Positions 43,612 through 51,201 of a stretch of 64,000 nucleotides of DNA are shown in pieces. A program made the translations under genes and the position numbers. This stretch comes from JBCCYM01 sp039190005 (GTDB taxonomy: Bacteria > Pseudomonadota > Gammaproteobacteria > UBA12402). The stretch covers positions 1 through 64,000 of the forward strand of contig JBCCYM010000002.1 of assembly GCA_039190005.1 (NCBI GenBank), read 5' to 3'. Each line of letters begins with the position of its first letter. The stretch's first letter is position 1. Below the pieces are notes generated by a model, which was not told the origin of the DNA, made no database searches, and was given only the letters and a program-made list of their open reading frames with translations.

Positions 43612-45498
43612 ATGTCAAGAATTAAGCACCTTGCGCCGATGTTGGCGAATCAGATAGCGGCTGGTGAAGTTGTGGAACGTCCGGCATCGGTGGTAAAGGA
43701 GCTGGTTGAAAATAGCCTTGACGCCGGTAGTAAGCATATTGACATTGATATTGAAAAAGGTGGTATGCGCCTTATTCGGGTGCGTGACAATGGTATGGGT
43801 ATTCATGCCGATGATTTAACGTTAGCCATTAGCCCTCATGCCACCAGCAAAATTTATACTCAGGAAGATTTGGCGCTTATCAGCAGTTTTGGCTTTCGCG
43901 GTGAGGCACTGGCGAGTATCAGTTCTGTTTCACGTTTTAACCTTACTTCGGCAACAGCGTCTGAAAACGCAGTTCAGATCAACTGTGAAGGCAAAGAAAA
44001 TCATGAAATTTTGCCGGCATCACATCCTATCGGCACGACCGTTGAAGTGCGTGATCTCTTTTTCAATATACCCGCGCGACGTAAATTTTTGCGTACCGAA
44101 AAAACCGAATTTACGCATATTGAAACATTGGTAAAACGTTTGGCATTGGCAAATTTCCCGGTGCAATTTACTTTACAGCATAATCAAAAAACCATTTTTA
44201 ATTTTTTACCAGCGCATACCGATGAACAAAAAGAACAGCGGGTTGCTAAACTCTGTGGCAAGGAATTTATGCGCCATGCTTTGCATATTGACACGGCAGT
44301 TACGGGTATTCGATTATATGGTTGGATCGCGCAACCCAGTTTTTCACGCAGTCAAGCGGATTTGCAATATTGCTATATCAATGGCCGTATTGTGCGCGAT
44401 AAAATGATCACCCATGCGGTAAAACGCGCTTATCGAGATGTGTTGTATCATGGTCGGTTTCCAGCATTTGTGATTTTTTTGGAGATGGAACCTAAGGATG
44501 TTGATGTCAACGCCCATCCACAAAAGCTTGAGGTGCGTTTTCATCAAGGGCGTTTTGTCTATGATTTTCTTACTAAGAGTATTGAGCAGGCACTTGCCGA
44601 TGTCAGACCGGCAATGCCACAATCATTTACGACATCCGCGCCGCAATCATCACCTAAGTTCTCAATGAATCATCAGCCACGTTTTAATTTTGCTGTTGAA
44701 GAGACAGTGCAAGCCTATAAGGCTTTTCATCATCCGTCGGAAGACCAGCCATATCAAAATAAGCGGCAAAGTGAAGCGACTGATATGCCGACAACAATGT
44801 TGCCAAAAAATGAAAAAGCGCAAATCGAAAATATTGCCACGGAAATTGCTAAGCAACAACAATCCAGCAAATTGCCGGAAACGCTTGAGCGGCGACCGTC
44901 AGCTGAGGCGTCTGATATGCCATTGGGTGTCGCCTTGGCGCAATTACATGGTGTTTATGTGCTGGCGCAGAATGATTATGGGTTGATATTGGTTGATATG
45001 CATGCCGCGCATGAGCGTATTGTTTATGAAAAAATGAAAAAAGCTTACGCCGCGCATAATATCGCCACACAGTTATTATTATTGCCGGTGACCTTAGAAC
45101 TTAATGCTGAAGAAATACGCTGTGCTGAGAAGCACCAGCAATTTTTGCTTGAGCTCGGTTTAAATCTGGAATTTCTCGGCCCGGAAACACTGGTGATACG
45201 TGAAGTACCGTCAATACTGAGCGCGGACAATATCGCCCAATTACTACGTGATGTGTTATCAGAATTACTTGTTTGTCAAAGCAGCGATGAAGTCAACAGC
45301 AGAATTGATACTATATTATCAACCATGGCTTGCCATGGCGCGGTTAGAGCGAATCGCCAATTATCTTTGACTGAAATGAATAGCTTATTACGTGATATTG
45401 AAACAACTGAACGCAGTGGTCAGTGTAATCATGGACGACCAACCTGGACAGCACTGTCCATGACGGAATTGGATAAATTGTTTATGCGCGGTCGTTAA
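43612..45498 (+). CDS. mutL: DNA mismatch repair protein MutL, endonuclease type
   Basis: A 628-residue MutL. The GHKL ATPase domain (1-330) shows VVKELVENSLDAGSKHID, RDNGMGIHADDL, and FGFRGEALASISSVSRF. A variable linker (about 340-440) is Gln/Pro-rich. The dimerisation domain (440-628) has DMHAAHERIVYEKMK, a DQHAxxERxxYE-type nicking motif, and ACHGAVRANRQLS and CNHGRPTW near the end. This means it is probably a nicking MutL, expected in bacteria without MutH. The start follows a 60-base AT-rich leader with no strong ribosome binding site. Confidence 0.95.
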   Translation: MSRIKHLAPMLANQIAAGEVVERPASVVKELVENSLDAGSKHIDIDIEKGGMRLIRVRDNGMGIHADDLTLAISPHATSKIYTQEDLALISSFGFRGEALASISSVSRFNLTSATASENAVQINCEGKENHEILPASHPIGTTVEVRDLFFNIPARRKFLRTEKTEFTHIETLVKRLALANFPVQFTLQHNQKTIFNFLPAHTDEQKEQRVAKLCGKEFMRHALHIDTAVTGIRLYGWIAQPSFSRSQADLQYCYINGRIVRDKMITHAVKRAYRDVLYHGRFPAFVIFLEMEPKDVDVNAHPQKLEVRFHQGRFVYDFLTKSIEQALADVRPAMPQSFTTSAPQSSPKFSMNHQPRFNFAVEETVQAYKAFHHPSEDQPYQNKRQSEATDMPTTMLPKNEKAQIENIATEIAKQQQSSKLPETLERRPSAEASDMPLGVALAQLHGVYVLAQNDYGLILVDMHAAHERIVYEKMKKAYAAHNIATQLLLLPVTLELNAEEIRCAEKHQQFLLELGLNLEFLGPETLVIREVPSILSADNIAQLLRDVLSELLVCQSSDEVNSRIDTILSTMACHGAVRANRQLSLTEMNSLLRDIETTERSGQCNHGRPTWTALSMTELDKLFMRGR

Positions 45499-45521
45499 TT
45501 TTAAATAGTAGAGGTGAGTTT

Positions 45522-46052
45522 ATGACAATACGTGATTTTCAACACTATCATCCTCGCGTTGCTGAAACGGCTTATATTGATCCCAGTGCCGTGGTGATTG
45601 GCAATGTCACCTTGGCAGATGATGTGTCAATATGGCCTTTAACTGTGTTGCGTGGTGATGTGAATTCAATTCAGGTCGGTGCTCGAAGCAATATTCAAGA
45701 TCGTAGTGTTGTCCATGTCACCCATTATGACCCTGAATACAGTCCTGACAGTGCCGCTGTGGTGATTGGGGATGATGTGACAGTCGGGCATGGTGTCATT
45801 TTACATGGTTGTACCATTGGTAATCGTTGTCTCATCGGCATGGGTTCGACATTATTAGATGGTGTCGTGATTGAAGATGAGGTTATGGTTGGCGCGAATA
45901 GCTTAGTACCCATGTACAAAACACTGGAATCCGGCTATCTTTATCTCGGTAGTCCGGTTCAAAAAGTGCGAGCGCTTAAAGAGGCTGAACGAGCGTTTTT
46001 AAAATATAGCGCGATGCATTATGTTGAGCTGAAAAATAAATATGGCACTTGA
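45522..46052 (+). CDS. Gamma-carbonic-anhydrase-like hexapeptide protein (YrdA/PaaY family)
   Basis: A 176-residue left-handed beta-helix protein built of hexapeptide repeats (GNVTLADDVSIWPLTVLRGDVNSIQVGARSNIQDRSVVHV). Three potential zinc-ligand His are present, in VVHVTH, VGHGVIL and LHGCTIGN, as in gamma carbonic anhydrases; many YrdA relatives have weak or no activity. Length is normal. It lies 23 bases after mutL with a GAGGTGAG ribosome binding site. A functional tie to the DabAB operon in the same window is possible but only by theme. Confidence 0.88.
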   Translation: MTIRDFQHYHPRVAETAYIDPSAVVIGNVTLADDVSIWPLTVLRGDVNSIQVGARSNIQDRSVVHVTHYDPEYSPDSAAVVIGDDVTVGHGVILHGCTIGNRCLIGMGSTLLDGVVIEDEVMVGANSLVPMYKTLESGYLYLGSPVQKVRALKEAERAFLKYSAMHYVELKNKYGT

Positions 46053-46074
46053 ATAGAAAAATCAAACAAAAGTA

Positions 46075-46103
46075 TTGACTTTTAGCATGGATTGAGCTAG
46101 TGT
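46075..46103 (+). promoter_or_regulatory. Promoter of the aromatic biosynthesis operon
   Basis: TTGACT (46075-46080), a 17-base spacer, then TAGTGT (46098-46103). Transcription would begin near 46109, five bases before the leader-peptide ATG. The -35 is strong, the -10 weak (T-A-x-x-x-T). No TyrR box (TGTAAA-N6-TTTACA) is seen. Confidence 0.5.
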
Positions 46104-46113
46104 TGGAAATACG

Positions 46114-46230
46114 ATGATGAATAATAGCTTAACAAAAACAGTTTCTCTTAGCTGGATTAGCTCAGCGATCTCTTTCTTTATCTCCGCAAAAGGATTTTTT
46201 AGCTTCTTTTATTTTGCCCCGTTGGGGTAA
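46114..46230 (+). CDS. Phe-rich leader peptide of the aromatic amino acid operon
   Basis: A 38-codon ORF, ATG ATG ... TAA, placed between the promoter and the DAHP synthase gene. Codons 21-38 are crowded with aromatic residues: FF at 21-22, FF at 28-29, FFYF at 31-34. In total there are seven Phe, one Tyr and one Trp (W14). This is the hallmark of amino-acid-sensing leaders such as E. coli PheL. A short hairpin CCCC-GTT-GGGG (46217-46227) overlaps its last codons, and a T7 run follows at 46256-46262. I cannot draw a full terminator/antiterminator switch, so the mechanism (transcription attenuation, or ribosome-stalling effects on aroF) is open. An alternative ATG is at 46117. Confidence 0.65.
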   Translation: MMNNSLTKTVSLSWISSAISFFISAKGFFSFFYFAPLG

Positions 46231-46320
46231 TATCATTATAAACTAAAACTATCAATTTTTTTCCTAAAACTGGCGCAGAAGTGTATTCTGTAATGATCAA
46301 TTAACGTCGAGTGATAAGCG

Positions 46321-47370
46321 ATGACTAAAATAAGTAATACAAATATTCATGAGATAAAACCATTATTATCCCCTGAAATGGTACTCCATGATTTACCGAT
46401 GAATGATAAGATTCGTATACATGTCCAATCGGGACGACAACAATTAGAAGCAATTATTAAAGGTGAAGATAAACGACTAATTGCCATTGTTGGTCCCTGT
46501 TCGGTTCATGAAAAAGACGCGGCACTGGATTACGCGCGTAAACTGAAAGTAGTGGCGGAAGCCATGAAAGATAAACTGTGCATTGTCATGCGAGTCTATT
46601 TTGAGAAACCGCGCACCACGGTGGGCTGGAAAGGACTGATTAATGACCCTTATCTTGATAACAGTTTTAATATTAACGCGGGACTGAAATTAGCAAGAGA
46701 GCTATTGCTGGAAATTAATACACTTGGTCTTTTTGCCGCGACAGAGTTTGTCGATACATTCACCCCACAATATATTGCCGACCTCATTTCTTGGGCCGCT
46801 ATTGGTGCAAGAACGGTTGAGAGCCAACCGCACCGTATGTTAGCTTCGGGTTTATCTATGCCTGTGGGGTTTAAAAACAGTACCACTGGTGATGTGGAAG
46901 TCGCTGCTAATGCTGTGGCAGCTGCGACCAATCCGCATCGTTTTCTTGGTGTGACACAAAACGGGCTGGCAGCAATTGTCAATACCAAAGGGAATGATAA
47001 TTGTCATATTGTTTTACGTGGTGGTAAAAGTGGCACCAATTACAGTGCCGAACATGTCAACATGGCCGCGGCCTTACTGGCTAAACATCATCTGCCACAA
47101 GGTATTATGATTGATTGCAGCCACGGTAATTCTAACAAAGATTTTAGACGACAGGCGGATGTCGTTGATGCTATTTGTAAACAGTTACTGCAAGGGTCAA
47201 GTCATATTATGGGCTTAATGATTGAGAGCAACTTATTAGAAGGTCGTCAGGATTTTGAACCCGGTGCAAAACTCGTTTACGGCAAAAGTATTACCGATGC
47301 TTGCATCGGCTGGGAACAAACAGAAATATTGTTAAACACGTTAGCAGAAAAAGTTAACATAGGGGGTTGA
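46321..47370 (+). CDS. aroF: 3-deoxy-7-phosphoheptulonate (DAHP) synthase, class I
   Basis: A 349-residue enzyme that joins phosphoenolpyruvate and erythrose 4-phosphate, the first step of the shikimate pathway. Motifs include LIAIVGPCSVHEKDAALDYA, MRVYFEKPRTTVGWKG, AAIGARTVESQPHRMLASGLSMPVGFKNSTTG and DCSHGNSNKDF, all normal for the AroF/AroG/AroH group. The sequence does not allow me to say which aromatic amino acid inhibits it. It is the first gene of the cluster, 90 bases after the leader-peptide stop, and its TGA overlaps the pheA start region. Confidence 0.95.
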   Translation: MTKISNTNIHEIKPLLSPEMVLHDLPMNDKIRIHVQSGRQQLEAIIKGEDKRLIAIVGPCSVHEKDAALDYARKLKVVAEAMKDKLCIVMRVYFEKPRTTVGWKGLINDPYLDNSFNINAGLKLARELLLEINTLGLFAATEFVDTFTPQYIADLISWAAIGARTVESQPHRMLASGLSMPVGFKNSTTGDVEVAANAVAAATNPHRFLGVTQNGLAAIVNTKGNDNCHIVLRGGKSGTNYSAEHVNMAAALLAKHHLPQGIMIDCSHGNSNKDFRRQADVVDAICKQLLQGSSHIMGLMIESNLLEGRQDFEPGAKLVYGKSITDACIGWEQTEILLNTLAEKVNIGG

Positions 47371-47372
47371 TG

Positions 47373-48257
47373 ATGAATAATGAACTAGAAAATTTAAGAA
47401 AACAAATTAATGACATCGATAGTCAGGTGCTCGATTTAATTACTCAACGTGCTGAAGTAGCAAAGTTAGTGCTAGCCAGTAAATTGAAAATGGCTGGCGG
47501 TGAAGCACCACAGATTTTTTTCCCGCAGCGTGAACGGGAAGTGATTGCACGGCTGATTGACAAAAATACCAGTGCTTTGCCAGGACAGTCAATCGCTAGT
47601 ATTTTTCAGGCAATTATGAACGCCTGTCGCAATCTGCAAATTACTATGTTGGCTGACACGAAAGACGCGCCAAAAGCTAAGGCGTTAAAAATAAGTGTTC
47701 AAGGTATTGAGCACAGTTATTCGCATCAGGCAGCCGTTGAGTTTTGTAATCGTCGAAAATTGCCAAATTATAGGATTGATTATGCCGTTTCCAGCAACAA
47801 TGTTCTCGATCATGTTGTTTCAGGAAAAACTCAGTATGGTATTGTCGCGCTTAATAACGCGCAGGGCGGTTTGGTTGATGAGACCATCAAGGCCTTAACG
47901 CGGCATAACTATAATATTGTCGATAGCGTTGTCTTGCCGGTTGAACATAGTTTGTTAGTGCTGCCTGGGACAAAAAAAGAACAAATTACCCATGTCTATT
48001 CACATTCGCAGGCATTGAGACAGTGCGCTGCTTATCTTAAAAAGGAATATCCCAACTGCAAACAAATTGAATGGGCGGATACGGCACTTTCTGCCAGTGA
48101 TTTAGCTGCTGGGAAAATTGACAAACACAGCGCGGTTATCGCGCATGCGAATTGTGCTAAAACCAATGGTTTGAATATTCTGGATCAAAATATACAAGAT
48201 CTGAAAAATAATGAAACCTTGTTTTTAGTTGTTAACGCGGGATCGGCTAATGGCTAA
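47373..48257 (+). CDS. pheA: Chorismate mutase / prephenate dehydratase-like protein, lacking the ACT domain
   Basis: A 294-residue P-protein homologue (ATG 47373 has AGGGGGT 5 bases upstream). The AroQ-type chorismate mutase (about 1-90) keeps catalytic Arg/Lys/Glu/Gln: ENLRKQIND, TQRAEVAKLV, SKLKMAGG, PQREREV and CRNLQ. The prephenate-dehydratase part (about 105-290) is recognisable by VYSHSQALRQCAAYLKKEYPN and NGLNILDQNIQDLKNN, but its motifs are changed: GPEGTF reads QGIEHSYS (110-117), P-(V)ENS reads ALNNA (159-163), and the essential TRF reads TLF (282-284). The protein stops where the ACT domain should begin. So the mutase is probably active, the dehydratase doubtful, and Phe feedback on this protein lost. 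Confidence 0.85.
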   Translation: MNNELENLRKQINDIDSQVLDLITQRAEVAKLVLASKLKMAGGEAPQIFFPQREREVIARLIDKNTSALPGQSIASIFQAIMNACRNLQITMLADTKDAPKAKALKISVQGIEHSYSHQAAVEFCNRRKLPNYRIDYAVSSNNVLDHVVSGKTQYGIVALNNAQGGLVDETIKALTRHNYNIVDSVVLPVEHSLLVLPGTKKEQITHVYSHSQALRQCAAYLKKEYPNCKQIEWADTALSASDLAAGKIDKHSAVIAHANCAKTNGLNILDQNIQDLKNNETLFLVVNAGSANG

Positions 48258-48996
48258 ACATCAAATTGGCATTTTAGGTTATGGTCGCTTCGGGCGTATT
48301 ATGATGCGCCTGTTAGCGTCAGATCATGAGGTTTTTTTCTATGATGTGAATGACAATTTGCATCAAGAACAATCTTTCAAACCGCTACAGGATCTGTTGA
48401 AACTGCCTGTGTTGATTTTGGCGGTGCCAATCAATCAAATGGAAACAGTGCTTAAGCAAATTTCTGCGCATTTAAGTACACAAACAGTGATTGATGTTTG
48501 CTCGGTTAAAATCTATCCAACTCAATTAATGCTCAACTATCTGCCGGAAAAAGTCAATGTGATTGCGACACATCCTATGTTTGGTCCAGACTCATACGGT
48601 AGCCAAGGTCAAAAAAATATGATGATGTATCCAGCCAGAGTATCAAAGGCAATCTTTCAACAATGGCATGATTATTTTTTAGCAAAAGATCTCAATGTTT
48701 GTATCATGTCGCCGGAACAGCATGATCGCGAGAGTGCTTTTTCTCAAAGCCTGACCCATTTTTTAGGTCGGGTGTTGAATGAGATAAACTTGCAAGACAC
48801 TGATATTTCAACCGAAGGTTATCGAAGTTTGTTAAAAATTGTCGAGCAAACCTGTAATGATAGCTGGGAATTGTTTCAAGACATCTTGCAATATAATCCA
48901 TATGGCGAAACAATGATTGAACAACTTAACGCAGCAACGGACAACGTAGTCCATAAATTAAAATCAAGTAATCAGAGAGGTGATGATGGCAAGTAA
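48250..48996 (+). CDS. tyrA: Prephenate (or arogenate) dehydrogenase
   Basis: A 248-residue TyrA without a chorismate mutase domain; ATG 48250 overlaps pheA by eight bases. The NAD(P) glycine motif is GILGYGRFGRIM (residues 6-17). VLILAVPINQME and CSVKIYPTQ follow, then the catalytic His in ATHPMFGPDSYGSQGQ and the carboxylate-binding RES of EQHDRESAFSQSLTHFL. It oxidatively decarboxylates prephenate to 4-hydroxyphenylpyruvate, or arogenate to tyrosine; the HPMFGPDS context resembles plant-type arogenate dehydrogenases, so substrate preference is open. It overlaps aroC by 11 bases. Confidence 0.88.
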   Translation: MAKHQIGILGYGRFGRIMMRLLASDHEVFFYDVNDNLHQEQSFKPLQDLLKLPVLILAVPINQMETVLKQISAHLSTQTVIDVCSVKIYPTQLMLNYLPEKVNVIATHPMFGPDSYGSQGQKNMMMYPARVSKAIFQQWHDYFLAKDLNVCIMSPEQHDRESAFSQSLTHFLGRVLNEINLQDTDISTEGYRSLLKIVEQTCNDSWELFQDILQYNPYGETMIEQLNAATDNVVHKLKSSNQRGDDGK

Positions 48997-50080
48997 TAGT
49001 TTTGGTAATTTATTTCGTATTACCACCTGGGGTGAATCACATGGTAAAGGCATTGGCGTGGTCATTGATGGTTGTCCTGCCGGATTGCCATTATCAGAAG
49101 AAGAGATCAATATTGAATTGCGTCGACGTGCGCCGGCCGGTAATAATCCTTATACCACACCACGCAAAGAAGCGGATTTTGGTGAAATCTATTCCGGTGT
49201 GTTTGAAGGCAAAACAACCGGCGCGCCGATTGCAATTATTATTATGAATAACAATGCTGATTCCAGTAAATACGAACCCATTAAAAATTTACTGCGTCCG
49301 GGACATGCCAATTATACCTATTTAGAAAAATATGGCTGTTTTGATTACCGTGGTGGCGGTCGCGCATCGGCACGGGAAACCGCTTGTCGTGTCGCCGCGG
49401 GCGCGGTTGCCAAAAAATTGCTTGCCCATTACAACGTTGAAATTGCCGCGTTTATTCGATCAATTGGCACGGTAAACGCGGAAGAAGTGTTTTCGGATAT
49501 TAAAGCATTGAAACAGCAACGCGATAATAGCCCGGTTTATTGTCCTTCGCCTGTTGCCGCTGGGAAAATGATGCAGGCGATCAGTGCCGCCAAAGAAGCG
49601 GGTGATTCATTAGGGGGTGTTGTTGAATTCGCGGCACATGGTTTACCTATTGGACTTGGTGATCCGGTTTATGAAAAAATCGAAGCCAATTTAGCCAAAG
49701 CGATGATGAGTTTACCGGCAACAAAAGGGTTTACCATTGGTGAAGGGTTTAGTGCCAGCACCATGTTAGGCTCAGCACATAACGATACTTTCCATGCTGA
49801 AGATGAGCAAATAAAATTAACGACGAATAAAGCCGGCGGCACCTTAGGTGGTATTACTACCGGTGAGGTATTGCGTGGTCATGTCGCGTTTAAACCGACC
49901 TCTAGTATCAAAAAACAACAACAGTCGGTTAATCTTCAAGCCGAAAATAAAACATTTAAACTGCCTGAAGGCTCACGCCATGATCCTTGTGTGGCTATTC
50001 GCGCGGTGCCGGTGGTTGAAGCGATGGTGGCATTAACACTTGTTGACGCCTTGTTGCTTAATCGTTGTGTCAAACTGTAG
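48986..50080 (+). CDS. aroC: Chorismate synthase
   Basis: A 364-residue FMN-dependent enzyme that turns EPSP into chorismate. ATG 48986 (MASNSFGNLFRITTWGESHGKGIGVVIDGCPAGLP) has an AGAGAGG ribosome binding site five bases upstream; two in-frame starts just before it are less likely. The three chorismate-synthase signatures are present: GESHGKGIGVVIDG, YRGGGRASARETACRVAAGAVAKK, and RHDPCVAIRAVPVVEAM. Length matches the family (about 360). It sits between tyrA (overlap) and aroB (eight bases). Confidence 0.97.
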   Translation: MASNSFGNLFRITTWGESHGKGIGVVIDGCPAGLPLSEEEINIELRRRAPAGNNPYTTPRKEADFGEIYSGVFEGKTTGAPIAIIIMNNNADSSKYEPIKNLLRPGHANYTYLEKYGCFDYRGGGRASARETACRVAAGAVAKKLLAHYNVEIAAFIRSIGTVNAEEVFSDIKALKQQRDNSPVYCPSPVAAGKMMQAISAAKEAGDSLGGVVEFAAHGLPIGLGDPVYEKIEANLAKAMMSLPATKGFTIGEGFSASTMLGSAHNDTFHAEDEQIKLTTNKAGGTLGGITTGEVLRGHVAFKPTSSIKKQQQSVNLQAENKTFKLPEGSRHDPCVAIRAVPVVEAMVALTLVDALLLNRCVKL

Positions 50081-50088
50081 TGGCTGTG

Positions 50089-51201
50089 ATGAAAACTTTA
50101 GCATTAAAACATCGACAAGGTATTTGCAATATTCATATTGGTAATCATATTATTGAAAATGAGTTACTGCTGCAAGCATGTCATCCGCTTGCCAATCATT
50201 TTGTCATTATTTCAGACAGTAATGTCGCGCCTTTATATGCTGAACCTATTCTCAATCAGTTAGAGAAAGCAAACAAAAAATGTGAGTTATTTACCATCAC
50301 TGCCGGCGAGAAAAGCAAAACCCGCGAAGTCAAACAAACACTAGAAGATAACATGCTAGCTGCGGCTTGTGGACGAGATACCGCTATTATTGCCATTGGC
50401 GGTGGTGTAGTGACCGATTTATCCGGTTTTATTGCCGCGACTTATTGTCGTGGCATTAAAAGTATTTATGTGCCGACAACGCTGCTTGCCATGGTCGATG
50501 CCGCGATTGGTGGCAAAACAGCAGTGAATACCCCGTTGGGTAAAAATATGATTGGCTGTTTTTATCAACCACATCATGTGTTTTGTGATGTCGGCACGTT
50601 AGCGACATTGCCTCATGATGAGCTTGCCAATGGATTGGTGGAAACCATTAAACACGCGCTTATTTTAGATAAAGATTTTTTCTTTGCGTTGGATAAGCTC
50701 TACACGCAAAAACAATTATCAGCTGTCCAGCTAGAACAATTGATTCATCGCAGTTGTGAGATTAAATGCGGTGTGGTTGAAAAAGATGAATGTGAAATCA
50801 GTGGAATGCGTCAGCTGGTTAATTTTGGTCATACTGTTGCCCATGGGATTGAACGCTTAATGGATTATAATGTCAGCCATGGCCAAGCTGTGTTGATTGG
50901 ATTATGGGTTGAAAGTTGTTTGTCCAATTTATTGGGTTATTTAAGTGATCAGGAATTTGCTTGTATCACAAACAGTTTAGAAAAAATTAAATTTTCTAAA
51001 CCGATAGATTTATCGATTCATCAACTTGATCAACTCAAAGAGAACATGATATTAGACAAAAAGTCAGTCGGTAAACAAGCACGTTTTGTCTTGCTTGATA
51101 ACATCGGTAAAGCGCGTTATCACGACAAGCAGTTCAGTTTTTCAGTCCCTGAAAAAATAGTAGATAAAGCATTCATATTATATTTGGAGGTGAACCAATG
51201 A
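50089..51201 (+). CDS. aroB: 3-dehydroquinate synthase
   Basis: A 370-residue NAD- and zinc-dependent enzyme that cyclises DAHP to 3-dehydroquinate. ATG 50089 is chosen; the frame opens earlier inside aroC. Motifs are IAIGGGVVTDLSGFIAATYCRGI (NAD binding), YVPTTLLAMVDAAIGGKTAVN (conserved loop with catalytic Lys), and LVNFGHTVAHGIE with zinc ligand His. Length is normal. The gene ends ATGA with the start of the aroDE fusion gene, so translation is coupled. Confidence 0.96.
   Translation: MKTLALKHRQGICNIHIGNHIIENELLLQACHPLANHFVIISDSNVAPLYAEPILNQLEKANKKCELFTITAGEKSKTREVKQTLEDNMLAAACGRDTAIIAIGGGVVTDLSGFIAATYCRGIKSIYVPTTLLAMVDAAIGGKTAVNTPLGKNMIGCFYQPHHVFCDVGTLATLPHDELANGLVETIKHALILDKDFFFALDKLYTQKQLSAVQLEQLIHRSCEIKCGVVEKDECEISGMRQLVNFGHTVAHGIERLMDYNVSHGQAVLIGLWVESCLSNLLGYLSDQEFACITNSLEKIKFSKPIDLSIHQLDQLKENMILDKKSVGKQARFVLLDNIGKARYHDKQFSFSVPEKIVDKAFILYLEVNQ

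Noticed and set aside
46082..46105. TrpR-like half site CTAGTG near the -10 of the aromatic operon promoter
   Set aside because: Only one half of the palindrome is present; the rest does not match the known operator, and no TyrR box is seen either.
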